A stretch of 64,000 bases of DNA from Bradyrhizobium genomosp. I (2014). GTDB lineage: Bacteria; Pseudomonadota; Alphaproteobacteria; Rhizobiales; Xanthobacteraceae. Positions 19,625 through 27,543 of the stretch are shown in pieces. Below the pieces are notes generated by a model, which saw nothing but the letters and a program-made list of their open reading frames with translations, was not told the DNA's origin and did no database searches. Numbering within the stretch: the stretch's first letter is position 1; each line of letters starts with the position of its first letter. The position numbers and the translations under genes are program-made. Location: positions 1 to 64,000 of the forward strand of contig NZ_AJQE01000286.1 in assembly GCF_000261685.1 (NCBI RefSeq), in the 5' to 3' direction.

Positions 19625-20923
19625 TTATTTGATCCTAAGGCTATTTAGCGCCTGAACGACGCGCGTCAGGCCGATGGCCGATGCCCCCGGAGGGGCGCCG
19701 AATGAGAGTCGCAAACCGTTGACGTCGCCAAACGCGTCTCCCGCAACGCAAGCCACGTTAGTTTGCTTCAGGAGCCAGCTTGCAACATCATCCGTCACTC
19801 CAACGCGACCTTCGTCCTTCAAAGCAGATGCAAGCCTGTTCAGATCAAGATAGAAGAATAATGCCCCGTCGGCACGAGGTGGCGTTACATCACGTAGATT
19901 AGAAAGGATGTTAAGACCTATGTCGCGAGCGTCGAAAAGCCGTTGGTATGTCTCCCGCTCAATACGGCCGCCGACCTGAAAGTGGCTCAGCGTAGCCTGC
20001 TGCGCCTCTCGACTTGGTATCATCGCTGCATAGCCCTGAAGCTTTCTAGCGGCGGAAACGATGGCCCTTGGAGCCGCGAAATAACCCAAGCGAGAGCCTG
20101 ATATCTCCAGCGCCTGTGAACATGGATTGACCATGATCGTTCGCGATCGCACGGCGGGGTGCGCCACAACGATCGACTCATGGCGGTGTAAACCAGTGAA
20201 TACCAATCTTGAGTAGCGCTCGTCCGAAATGATCCATATTCGGAATTCGATAGCAAGCTCGCCGACCTCCTGCAATGTTGTTCGGCTGTAGACTGCGCCC
20301 GTCGGATTGTTGGGTGAATTGATAATCATCGCTTTAGTCCGCGATGTAATGGCAGCTCGGATTGAGTTGACATCAGGAGTATATCGTGGGCGCTGAGCGT
20401 CGACGAACACTGGTACTGCGCCAGCGGCGTGAACCAGTGCTGGGACAAACGGTTGCCAGGGGCGGATAATGATAACTTCGTCGCCCCGCTCTAGGACAGC
20501 CAGGCCCGCACAAAGCAGCGCTTCCTTTGAGCCGGCAGTGATTGCGATCTCTTCCGCACTCCAATCAAAGCCTGTCTGGGCGGCGAGCCTTTCCGCAATA
20601 GCTTTGCGGAGCGGCATGAGGCCAATGGGATCCAGGACGCCGCTCGCCCCAGAATCGACAGTAACCGTCGCCCTCTCGTGCGCTAATGAGAGTGACTGGA
20701 AGATCTCGTCATTTGCGAGATCGATAAACTCATGCCCGCCAAAAGCACAACCCGACGCCACGTCCTGGGCGCCGGGCACACGCTCTGTAAAACAGAACGA
20801 TATCGAGTCTGACTGCAAGTGACCTCCTCGGTCGTCGCACTCGAGCAGCGAGCCAAAGCTCGCGACCGCCGTACTCTCGCGGTCTAGCCATCGAACCATA
20901 TTCGGCGAGGCTGGCGATCTCAC
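19625..20923 (-). CDS. Class I/II aminotransferase-like protein lacking the PLP lysine
   Basis: The fold-type I aminotransferase layout is clear: TAGSKEALLCAG (phosphate-binding helix, about 129-140), SPNNPTG (203-209), ISDERYSRLVF (232-242) and SGSRLGYF (275-282). The pyridoxal-binding Lys expected in S-K-x-x-x-x-x-G-x-R-x-G is Gln270 instead (VNPCSQALEISGSRLG, codon CAG). The Asn, Asp, Tyr and Arg ligands of PLP are kept. So the protein should fold and bind PLP or a PMP-like ligand but cannot form the usual internal aldimine. It may be a catalytically altered or regulatory homologue, or a decaying gene. It is on the same strand as nodU, 500 bp upstream, and divergent from the PurF-like operon. 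The substrate is unknown. Confidence 0.85.
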   Translation of the reverse strand: MRSPASPNMVRWLDRESTAVASFGSLLECDDRGGHLQSDSISFCFTERVPGAQDVASGCAFGGHEFIDLANDEIFQSLSLAHERATVTVDSGASGVLDPIGLMPLRKAIAERLAAQTGFDWSAEEIAITAGSKEALLCAGLAVLERGDEVIIIRPWQPFVPALVHAAGAVPVFVDAQRPRYTPDVNSIRAAITSRTKAMIINSPNNPTGAVYSRTTLQEVGELAIEFRIWIISDERYSRLVFTGLHRHESIVVAHPAVRSRTIMVNPCSQALEISGSRLGYFAAPRAIVSAARKLQGYAAMIPSREAQQATLSHFQVGGRIERETYQRLFDARDIGLNILSNLRDVTPPRADGALFFYLDLNRLASALKDEGRVGVTDDVASWLLKQTNVACVAGDAFGDVNGLRLSFGAPPGASAIGLTRVVQALNSLRIK

Positions 20924-22095
20924 CTACACCGACACAGCCCCCTACACAAAGCCGACAGCCTAATCGCCCGTCGCTCCATGCTGAGTGCTTGGTGCGACTA
21001 TTGTGGCTCAACATCAAACTGACGGCTCTTTTGGCTCGACTACGCTGCATAGAACGGCTGGACTGCTTGCAAAATGCGGGCCCCTGCCATCCTCCTACTT
21101 GCGAAGCGTTTTGCAGCCGGCACGTGGATACTTGAATGACCTCGGGCTAAGGATTTCGCAAACGTGAGGACCAGGCACGTGCGCCGCGACAGAGCGTTGA
21201 CGGTGACATATTGCAGTTGCTCTTGCCAAACTCGTTCAAGGTGCATCGGCGCCCGATCCGCGCAGGCGGCACGGTGTGTCATCGCCAGGAATTTTGGTGC
21301 CTGATCAATCACCAGTGTTAGTAGTTGATCTGGTACGCGTTGAAAACGCGCGTTAAGATGTCGCGACCTTTCCAGACAATCATGCACCATGCAAGCTGAT
21401 GATAGAGGGTCAATATGTAAGCCAAATGGAAGCGAAGATTACAATGGCGTGAGAAGGACGGTTTTCACTCTGTGGGGGTTGAGATCGACAAAGCCGTTCT
21501 ATTCGTCACTCGCCCCCTGAGATTGATTAGGGTAAGGCAGGAAAACATCGGGCCGCGAGATCGGTCAGGCGCTCGCTACCCCAGAGAGCCTGTTCGTAGC
21601 AGTGTGCGCACAGCGGCTACCAAATGTGAGTTGGCCAAAGAACGGAGGGGCTAGGTTGCCTATAAGTCCATTCGTTACTCTGTCCCGCAGACGGACGTGC
21701 GCACTTCGGCTGTCCGGGACCCGGCTCTCGGTATCGGCAATCGCGCAATGGGTCGCTTTGCATCATCTGCCGGGTCTTACTCGCAAAACACGAAAATACC
21801 AACGCGTCGCTACCAGGCCTGCTCGGAGCCCTTTTCTAATGCTGGTCGTCCGTAAGGACCCGCTTTGGTGGCTTGCCCGCAGAATGGAAGGAAATGAGCG
21901 GAAGATCAGAAGGCTTTCACCGACTTCAAGCACTCGCACCTTCTCGCTCCGGTGTGGCGCTTTTCGCACACAGTCGTAGCATCTTGAACATCGTGTGAGG
22001 GCCTGAACGAGGCACAGCACTCAACTGAGTGGCTAGAGTGGCTCGTCTTCCAATTCTCCTCGCTCTAGAAGTGCCAGCCAGTATTTTCAAAGGAG
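20924..22095. other. 1.2-kb intergenic region, lower GC
   Basis: I see no convincing gene. A minus-strand frame at 21040-21390 (116 codons) and plus-strand frames at 21472-21654 and 21602-21979 match nothing I recognise. An imperfect palindrome GTGTGGCG-CTTTT-CGCACAC lies at 21952-21971, about 130 bases before the -24 element of the next operon, a distance typical of enhancer sites. Its half sites TGT and ACA are 12 apart rather than the 10 expected for NifA. Confidence 0.45.
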
Positions 22096-22111
22096 TGGTA
22101 CGACGCTTGCT
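22096..22111 (+). promoter_or_regulatory. Sigma-54 (-24/-12) promoter
   Basis: TGGTACGACGCTTGCT fits the RpoN consensus TGGCACG-N4-TTGCW at all but one position, with GG and GC separated by ten bases as required. It lies 89 bases before the ATG of the PurF-like gene, leaving a leader of about 75 bases. In rhizobia such promoters are usually driven by NifA or other enhancer-binding proteins, so the operon is likely expressed in symbiosis or low oxygen; that part is inference. Confidence 0.68.
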
Positions 22112-22199
22112 TAAGGATCAAGCGAACTTCCGCCTTCATAGGCACATTAGCCATGCGAGGCGCCCCGCCAGATCGGCTCCTTAACAAGTGGGTGACTAT

Positions 22200-23780
22200 A
22201 TGTCCGGTGTCGCCGGTGCGTTTCTCTGCGCTTCAAGCGAACCATGGTCGCGTGTTGTTGATCAGCTGAAGAAAATGATTCCGACACTTGCACTCCGTGG
22301 GCAAGCAGGTGTCGCGGTCTCTGCTTTCATGCAAGAGCGTGGGATCCGACATGGAAGGGCGTTTCAATCGGACGATAATTCCCTGCGCATTGACGGAATC
22401 GAACAGGAGCCGCGCTTTCGGCCTCATGTTGCAATCGCGCAGATCCGTAGCGGATCCTGTGGAACTCGGGGTGACGGCGATGTGCAGTCAACTCCCAGCC
22501 GCCATTTTGCAATTTCTCTGGACGGCGCCTTAGTGAACGCTCATGAACTCAGGAGCGAATTGCTCGCCCAGGGACGACTGATAGATACCAACACGGACGC
22601 CGAGCTCTTGCTGAGGTGGATTGAACGATCTTGCGAACGAAAATATTGGCGTCGTGGCTTGCCCGCGGACTACGAGGCTATCTTTCGCGAGCTTGATGAT
22701 CGTATCGATGGTGCCATTTCCGCGCTTTTGCTAGATATGAACGGTGATCTTGTTGCATATCGCAATCGAAGCGGTTTGCGACCGTTGGAGACTATGCGGG
22801 CAAGCAATGGATTCTTGCTCTTTGCTTCCGAAAATTGTGCCTTCGCTGGCTTGAAAGGCGAGACCCAGCAGCTCTTGCCTGGGAGCATACGGCGCGTGGA
22901 CGCCAAGTCCGGCCGCAGCGTTGACCATATCCTGAACAGCCGAGGATGTAAGGCCAAACTCTGCGCCTACGAAACTCTCTATTTGGGAAGTCCGAACACA
23001 TCGGTTGAGGGCCATTCACATCGCCAGACCCGTCACAACATCGGGCTGGCCTTGGGGAGAATCGTTGCGGAGCGAGTCCAAGCAGACCCACTATTGATGC
23101 CACCAATCGTGTCCTCCATGCCAAAGACTGGGGGGCCGTACGCCGATGGTCTGTTTGACTCTCTCGCCGAACAGGGCGTGCTCGCCGAGCGTAGTGACGT
23201 AGTGGCAGCGCAATTTCTTGAGCGAACGCTCCTGGGCAGACCCAAGGCCCGACAATCTCGCATTGCTCAGAAGTATCTCGTGTCGGACTCTGCCGTCGCT
23301 AAACGGACCATCATAGTTGTCGATGAGGCCCTCATTCGAGGTGATACCAGCCAAGCCGTCACAATGATGCTCCTTGCCGCTGGAGCCGAAGCCGTACATT
23401 GGGCAATTGGTTCGCCGCCTATAGTTGCTCCACACTACTACGGCATGGGTATTGATACGCTAGATGAGCTCGCATTCTGGCAGGCGTTGAAGCGACTGCC
23501 GCCCGAACTACGCGCCCAGAGTCTTCGCTTCCACAGGATGGATCCGCCAGCCCTCAAAATTATTGAAAGCAACATTGCGACGGCAATCCAAGCAGCCACC
23601 ATCACTTATCTGCCCTTCCGTGCCCTTGTATCCATATTGGCCAACAGGCTAGAGGGCATCGATTTGTCGCCCTTCACGTTGGAGATGCCGACCCCCGCTG
23701 GACGTCAGCGCGCGGACAGAAACTTGAAAGCTTTGCTGGCCGCTCTTCCTGTCAATCCCCGTCTGAGGTCAGCATCATGA
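22200..23780 (+). CDS. PurF-like (amidophosphoribosyltransferase-type) protein with Ser in place of Cys1
   Basis: The two-domain PurF layout is visible. The N-terminal class II glutaminase domain runs SGVAGAFLC, IAQIRSGSCGTRG, LDGALVNAHEL and TNTDAELLLRW. The C-terminal phosphoribosyltransferase domain has the PRPP loop IIVVDEALIRGDTSQ and SPPIVAPHYYGMGID. Two features depart from PurF. The N-terminal nucleophile is Ser (ATG-TCC), where all glutaminases of this class have Cys, and the HNG motif is LDG. PurF makes phosphoribosylamine from PRPP and glutamine; this homologue probably cannot hydrolyse glutamine and may use ammonia or another amine. ATG 22200 was chosen over GTG 22188 because it places the family start at residue 1. 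The stop overlaps the next gene (ATGA). It likely belongs to a specialised, symbiosis-linked pathway, not purine synthesis. Confidence 0.85.
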   Translation: MSGVAGAFLCASSEPWSRVVDQLKKMIPTLALRGQAGVAVSAFMQERGIRHGRAFQSDDNSLRIDGIEQEPRFRPHVAIAQIRSGSCGTRGDGDVQSTPSRHFAISLDGALVNAHELRSELLAQGRLIDTNTDAELLLRWIERSCERKYWRRGLPADYEAIFRELDDRIDGAISALLLDMNGDLVAYRNRSGLRPLETMRASNGFLLFASENCAFAGLKGETQQLLPGSIRRVDAKSGRSVDHILNSRGCKAKLCAYETLYLGSPNTSVEGHSHRQTRHNIGLALGRIVAERVQADPLLMPPIVSSMPKTGGPYADGLFDSLAEQGVLAERSDVVAAQFLERTLLGRPKARQSRIAQKYLVSDSAVAKRTIIVVDEALIRGDTSQAVTMMLLAAGAEAVHWAIGSPPIVAPHYYGMGIDTLDELAFWQALKRLPPELRAQSLRFHRMDPPALKIIESNIATAIQAATITYLPFRALVSILANRLEGIDLSPFTLEMPTPAGRQRADRNLKALLAALPVNPRLRSAS

Positions 23781-24463
23781 AGCCCGCTCTCGTATTTGAC
23801 TGGAACGGAACACTGCTCGATGACACATACGCGCTGCTCGAAACGACCAATGTAATTTTGGACCGCTTTGGTCGTCCGAGCATCGATATAAACACCTTTC
23901 GAGAGCATTGTGATGTTCCCCTCGATCGTCTCTATCGTAGCCTCGGAATGTCGCAGGAGGAGGTTGAGGCGGTGGAGCGTGACGAAGGCGCACTGTTTCA
24001 CGACACGTACGAGCCTCTTGCGGATAAAGCCGATTTACGTGAGGGGGCGCGCAGAGTGCTCGCGTTAGCGCGCCGAGAATCTGCTCTACTCATCATCCTC
24101 AGCAACCACATAGTCGCGCCTCTACAGTTCCAGCTCAGGAGACTTGGAGTGGATGACTACGTCACCGACGTGCTCGCCTTTGAAAGCCGCGCCACGCAAT
24201 ACAAATCGATGAGCAAAGGAGAGCGGCTTCGCCTTTATATGAACAGGCACAACCTAAAGCCGTCGTCAACCTTCATCGTCGGCGATATGCCCGTCGAGAC
24301 TGATATTGCACGCAGTCTCGGGCTGACAAGCATATCCATTACCGGAGGATTTGTTTCGACCTCGCGCCTGCAAGCCGCGCGTCCAGATTACACCATCAAC
24401 AACCATCACGAGCTGTTGCCGATCCTACAAAGCCATGGCTTCTTTCGGAATACTAAATCATGA
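23777..24463 (+). CDS. HAD-superfamily phosphatase
   Basis: A 228-aa HAD hydrolase of the phosphoglycolate phosphatase/beta-phosphoglucomutase type. Motif I is FDWNGTLLDD (residues 8-17), a variant in which the second Asp of DxD is Asn. Motif II is LIILSNH, the motif III Lys is in the YKSMSKGERL region, and motif IV is IVGDMPVETDIA. A helical cap occupies residues 20-90. The gene overlaps both neighbours by ATGA and is thus the middle gene of a translationally coupled operon. It probably removes phosphate from the product of the PurF-like enzyme or of a later intermediate; the substrate is not predictable. Confidence 0.86.
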   Translation: MKPALVFDWNGTLLDDTYALLETTNVILDRFGRPSIDINTFREHCDVPLDRLYRSLGMSQEEVEAVERDEGALFHDTYEPLADKADLREGARRVLALARRESALLIILSNHIVAPLQFQLRRLGVDDYVTDVLAFESRATQYKSMSKGERLRLYMNRHNLKPSSTFIVGDMPVETDIARSLGLTSISITGGFVSTSRLQAARPDYTINNHHELLPILQSHGFFRNTKS

Positions 24464-25362
24464 GCAAGGGATCGTCAGCGAACCCGGCTCCCAAAACGAT
24501 CAAGCAGAGCATAGGGCTTATCGGAGCGGGGCGCATGGGAACAGGTATAGGGATCAGCCTGCTGCGTCAGCAAAACGAACTCCACATCAAAGTCAACAAG
24601 AACCGGTTCGGTGCTGATCGCCTGATGGATGCAGGGGCCCGCGAGCATGCGTCGATCGCTGAGTTGGCGCAGCATGTAAGTGTGGTGGTGTTGTCATTAC
24701 CGTCCAGCCGCGAAGTTGAGACGGTGTGCCTCGATCACGATGGACTGTTTGTTAACATGTGCCGAGGAGGTTTGATAATTGATTGTACGACCTCGTATCC
24801 CGCATCGACCATTGCATTGGCCAAAACGGCGGAAAGACGAGGTCTTAGCTTCATTGATGCTCCAGTAACACGAAGCCCCGAGCAAGCAGAGCTCGGCCTT
24901 CTCAATGCGATGGTTGGATCGGATGCAACACTCTTTCCCGTTGCTGAACGCATTCTTGCTGCGTTTTGCGAGACCGTTATGCATGTTGGAGATGTCGGAC
25001 ACGGCCACAAGCTCAAGCTTGTTTACAACAGCATGACTATGGGCATCGCTGCGGTCGCCGCTGAGGTCTGCCAATTCGCGGATAGTCTTCAGATAGATCT
25101 TGTAACACTACGCTCTTTGGTCAGTCGGGGCTCTACGAACAGTGGAATATTCCAAGCCTTCGCCGCCTTTTTGTTGGGAGAGAAACCAGATGCACTGGCA
25201 ATCTCGATTGCAAATGCTGCAAAGGACATCGAGTGTGCTGTGCGCCTAGCGCGCGAGAGTGCCGTTTCCGTGCCGGTCCTGGATGCTGCCGCGCAGGAAC
25301 TCAACCTCTCAGTTGTCGCAGGCAAAGGTGAACTGACCCTCCCACATTTGGCCCGATCGTAG
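24460..25362 (+). CDS. NAD(P)-dependent beta-hydroxyacid dehydrogenase (3-hydroxyisobutyrate dehydrogenase-like)
   Basis: The N-terminal Rossmann fold begins IGLIGAGRMGTGIGISLL (GxGxMG at about residues 27-32) after a 24-residue leader. The substrate loop is IDAPVTRSPEQAELG and the catalytic Lys sits in GHGHKLKLVYN with the family Asn four residues later. The length (300 aa) is normal for 3-hydroxyisobutyrate, tartronate semialdehyde and related reductases. It is the last gene of the sigma-54 operon, overlapping the HAD gene by ATGA. A role in reducing or oxidising a small hydroxy acid or imine in the same pathway is inferred; imine reductases share this fold. Confidence 0.88.
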   Translation: MSKGSSANPAPKTIKQSIGLIGAGRMGTGIGISLLRQQNELHIKVNKNRFGADRLMDAGAREHASIAELAQHVSVVVLSLPSSREVETVCLDHDGLFVNMCRGGLIIDCTTSYPASTIALAKTAERRGLSFIDAPVTRSPEQAELGLLNAMVGSDATLFPVAERILAAFCETVMHVGDVGHGHKLKLVYNSMTMGIAAVAAEVCQFADSLQIDLVTLRSLVSRGSTNSGIFQAFAAFLLGEKPDALAISIANAAKDIECAVRLARESAVSVPVLDAAAQELNLSVVAGKGELTLPHLARS

Positions 25363-25399
25363 ACGCTTGGTGTGGTTCCAAGCGGGCCATTTTTCCACG

Positions 25400-25809
25400 A
25401 GTCCCTGGTGCCCCTCGACTTCCTGGGCATCGAGAGCGATGACTAGGACGACATGGTCCGCATCTTCAAAGAAGTCAGCGGCGTTTCTTATACGATGGGG
25501 TGGAGTTCGATCCAAACAGCGTCAAGGTCAATCGCATTCGCGAGGAAACTGAGTATGGCGGCCTGCGCATCACCGCCGACGCATTGGTCGATACTGCCAA
25601 GGCCCGAATCATTATCGATTTCGCCTTTGGTGATGCGGTCGAATCGGGTCTACTGGACATGGACCTGTCGGTTCTCCACGATCTTCCTGCTCGCATCTGC
25701 GCGCTTCTGCGCGTGAGATGGTCATCGCCGAGAAATTCCAGGCGATGGTCATGCTGGACCGCACCAATATTCGTGGTGCTCGCGGGCTTATCATTGGCGC
25801 GGATACTTG
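25400..25809 (+). pseudogene. AbiEii/AbiGii-type nucleotidyltransferase toxin pseudogene
   Basis: Three frames must be joined. PLDFLGIESDD is followed by a TAG stop; DDMVRIFKEVSGVSY is followed by a shift near 25492; then DPNSVKVNRIREETEYGGLR and ARIIIDFAFGDAVE run to a second shift near 25715, after which EMVIAEKFQAMVMLDRTNIR ends at a stop. These are the conserved blocks of the AbiEii toxin family (nucleotidyltransferase of type IV toxin-antitoxin/abortive infection loci). At least two frameshifts and one nonsense codon make it inactive. No AbiEi antitoxin gene is seen next to it. Confidence 0.75.
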
Positions 25810-25922
25810 AGGGCTTTGGCACACGCAGCTGTTATCCGTCCGCGCTGATCTGCGGACAAAGTATCTCATTTCTGCTCCCGCCTGAAAGAACACGAAGGTG
25901 TCGGTCCAGCAAAGAAAAGGAC

Positions 25923-25989
25923 CGCTGCCGGACTTCTCCGACAGCGGCTCAAGTCTGGGGAGAGGCAGACGTACCGGTCTGCCAGCGGA
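25923..25989. repeat. Intergenic two-hairpin repeat, copy A
   Basis: CCGCTGCCGG, CTTCTCC and a matching CAGCGG form a first hairpin, and GCAGACGTACCGGTCTGC forms a second. A sequence about 80% identical over 70 bases occurs at 51704-51771 in the same orientation. The hairpins lie downstream of the AbiEii pseudogene and 80 bases beyond the stop of the aldehyde dehydrogenase gene, so they could also act as a terminator. Confidence 0.75.
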
Positions 25990-26067
25990 GAAGGGCGGAG
26001 CGCTTGAAGCGATCCGGCGGCACTAACGAAGTCGTTCTGCTCCGGTTTGGTATTTGGTATTCCGGTT

Positions 26068-27534
26068 CTAGCTCGCCTGGCTCACGAATTTGGTGTCGAG
26101 ATAGCCCTCGATTGCCTCGAGGCCACCTTCCGAACCGAAGCCTGACTCCTTCGTTCCTCCGAAGGGCACTTCGGGAAGCCCAAGCCCATGATGATTGATC
26201 GATACCATCCCGCATTGGAGATCGGCCCCGATCGCGGCCATCGTTGCGGCGGATCGCGTGTAGGCGTAGGCGGCGAGCCCGTAAGGCAGTCGATTGGCCT
26301 CCGCCACAACCTCGTCATAGGTTTTAAACCGCGCAATCGGCGCGACAGGGCCGAACGGCTCTTCATTCATGATGCGCGCTTGAGGTGGAACATCGGTCAG
26401 GACCGTCGGCTCGAAGAAGTACCCCGTATTGCCGATACGCTTGCCGCCGATGCGCAACTGGGCGCCGCAATCGAGAGCGTCCGCGACGAGGGTCTCCATT
26501 GCATCGACCCGGCGCGAATTGGCGAGCGGCCCCATCCGGCTATCTCTTTCAAGGCCATTGCCAACCTTGATCGCGCTGGCCTCGGCAACGAACCTCTTGA
26601 CGAAATCTTCATAGATACTGTCATGCACCAGAAACCGCGTCGGCGAGACGCAGACTTGGCCCGCATTGCGGAACTTGTTCGCCGACAAGATTCTTGCGGC
26701 TTTCTCGACGTCGGCATCCGGGAAAACGATGGCAGGCGCGTGCCCGCCGAGCTCCATGGTGGTGCGCTTCATATGGGCGCCGGCAAGGGCTGCGAGATGC
26801 TTTCCGACCACGGTCGAACCGGTGAAGGAGACTTTCCGGATGATAGGATGGCGTATGAGATAATCTGAAACTTCGGATGGCACCCCGAAGACGAGATTGA
26901 TCACGCCCGCAGGCAAGCCAGCATCCGCGAAACTGCGCACCAGCGCCATGCAGCTCGCTGGCGTCTCTTCAGGTCCCTTGACGATGATGGAGCAGCCGGC
27001 TGCAAGGCTGGCGGAGATCTTCCGCACGGCCTGGTTGATCGGAAAATTCCAGGGCGTAAATGCGGCAACCGGCCCGACCGGCTCCTTGGTCACGAGCTGG
27101 ACAACATTGCCAAAGCGCGCCGGGACGATCCGTCCATAGGCGCGCCGCCCTTCTTCGGAGAGCCAGTCGATGATATCGGCAGCAAGGAGCGATTCAGCAC
27201 TCGACTCGGTGAGCGGCTTACCCTGTTCGAGCGTCATGATCAATGCGATGCCGGCTGCGCGCGAGCGTATGAGATCGGCGGCCTTGCGCATCGTCCTGTA
27301 TCGGTCAAAGGCCGAAACCTTTCGCCAAATCTCAAATCCCTCCTGAGCGGCCATGATCGCACGATCGAGATCGCCACGAGACGCATAAGGAGTTTCGCCA
27401 ATCGGCTGGCCGGTTGCGGGATTGAGGATTTTTTCCGAGCGATCCGAACCCCCTTCCGTCCACTCGCCGGCAATGAACATCCTGATCTTGGGGTACACAG
27501 GTTCTGCCTGCGTGGCTTGTTCTCGGCGCATCAT
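26068..27534 (-). CDS. NAD(P)-dependent aldehyde dehydrogenase (succinate/ketoglutarate-semialdehyde type)
   Basis: A 488-aa aldehyde dehydrogenase with AFTPWNFPINQ, the cofactor motif FTGSTVVGKHL, the catalytic Glu in MELGGHAP, the catalytic Cys in NAGQVCVSPTR, and the C-terminal EEPFGPVAPI and PFGGTKESGFG. The closest class is succinate-semialdehyde/alpha-ketoglutarate-semialdehyde dehydrogenase. It follows a DHDPS-family dehydratase by 9 bases in the same direction. DHDPS-type sugar-acid dehydratases make alpha-ketoglutarate semialdehyde, so oxidation of that aldehyde to alpha-ketoglutarate is the likely job. The substrate assignment comes from context. Confidence 0.9.
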   Translation of the reverse strand: MMRREQATQAEPVYPKIRMFIAGEWTEGGSDRSEKILNPATGQPIGETPYASRGDLDRAIMAAQEGFEIWRKVSAFDRYRTMRKAADLIRSRAAGIALIMTLEQGKPLTESSAESLLAADIIDWLSEEGRRAYGRIVPARFGNVVQLVTKEPVGPVAAFTPWNFPINQAVRKISASLAAGCSIIVKGPEETPASCMALVRSFADAGLPAGVINLVFGVPSEVSDYLIRHPIIRKVSFTGSTVVGKHLAALAGAHMKRTTMELGGHAPAIVFPDADVEKAARILSANKFRNAGQVCVSPTRFLVHDSIYEDFVKRFVAEASAIKVGNGLERDSRMGPLANSRRVDAMETLVADALDCGAQLRIGGKRIGNTGYFFEPTVLTDVPPQARIMNEEPFGPVAPIARFKTYDEVVAEANRLPYGLAAYAYTRSAATMAAIGADLQCGMVSINHHGLGLPEVPFGGTKESGFGSEGGLEAIEGYLDTKFVSQAS

Positions 27535-27543
27535 GCCCGCATC

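Noticed and set aside
21210..21230. Minus-strand sigma-54 promoter-like sequence (TGGCAAG...TGC) upstream of the aminotransferase gene
   Set aside because: Spacing between GG and GC is 11 bases, one too many, and the -12 box is poor.
21040..21390. 116-codon minus-strand frame
   Set aside because: No family, no ribosome binding site, composition not clearly coding.
21952..21971. Possible NifA enhancer site
   Set aside because: Half sites TGT and ACA are 12 bases apart, not the 10 of the NifA consensus; kept only as an imperfect palindrome.
17370..22200. nod box upstream of nodU or its neighbours
   Set aside because: No stretch resembling the conserved nod-box core could be found on either strand by eye; a profile scan would be needed.
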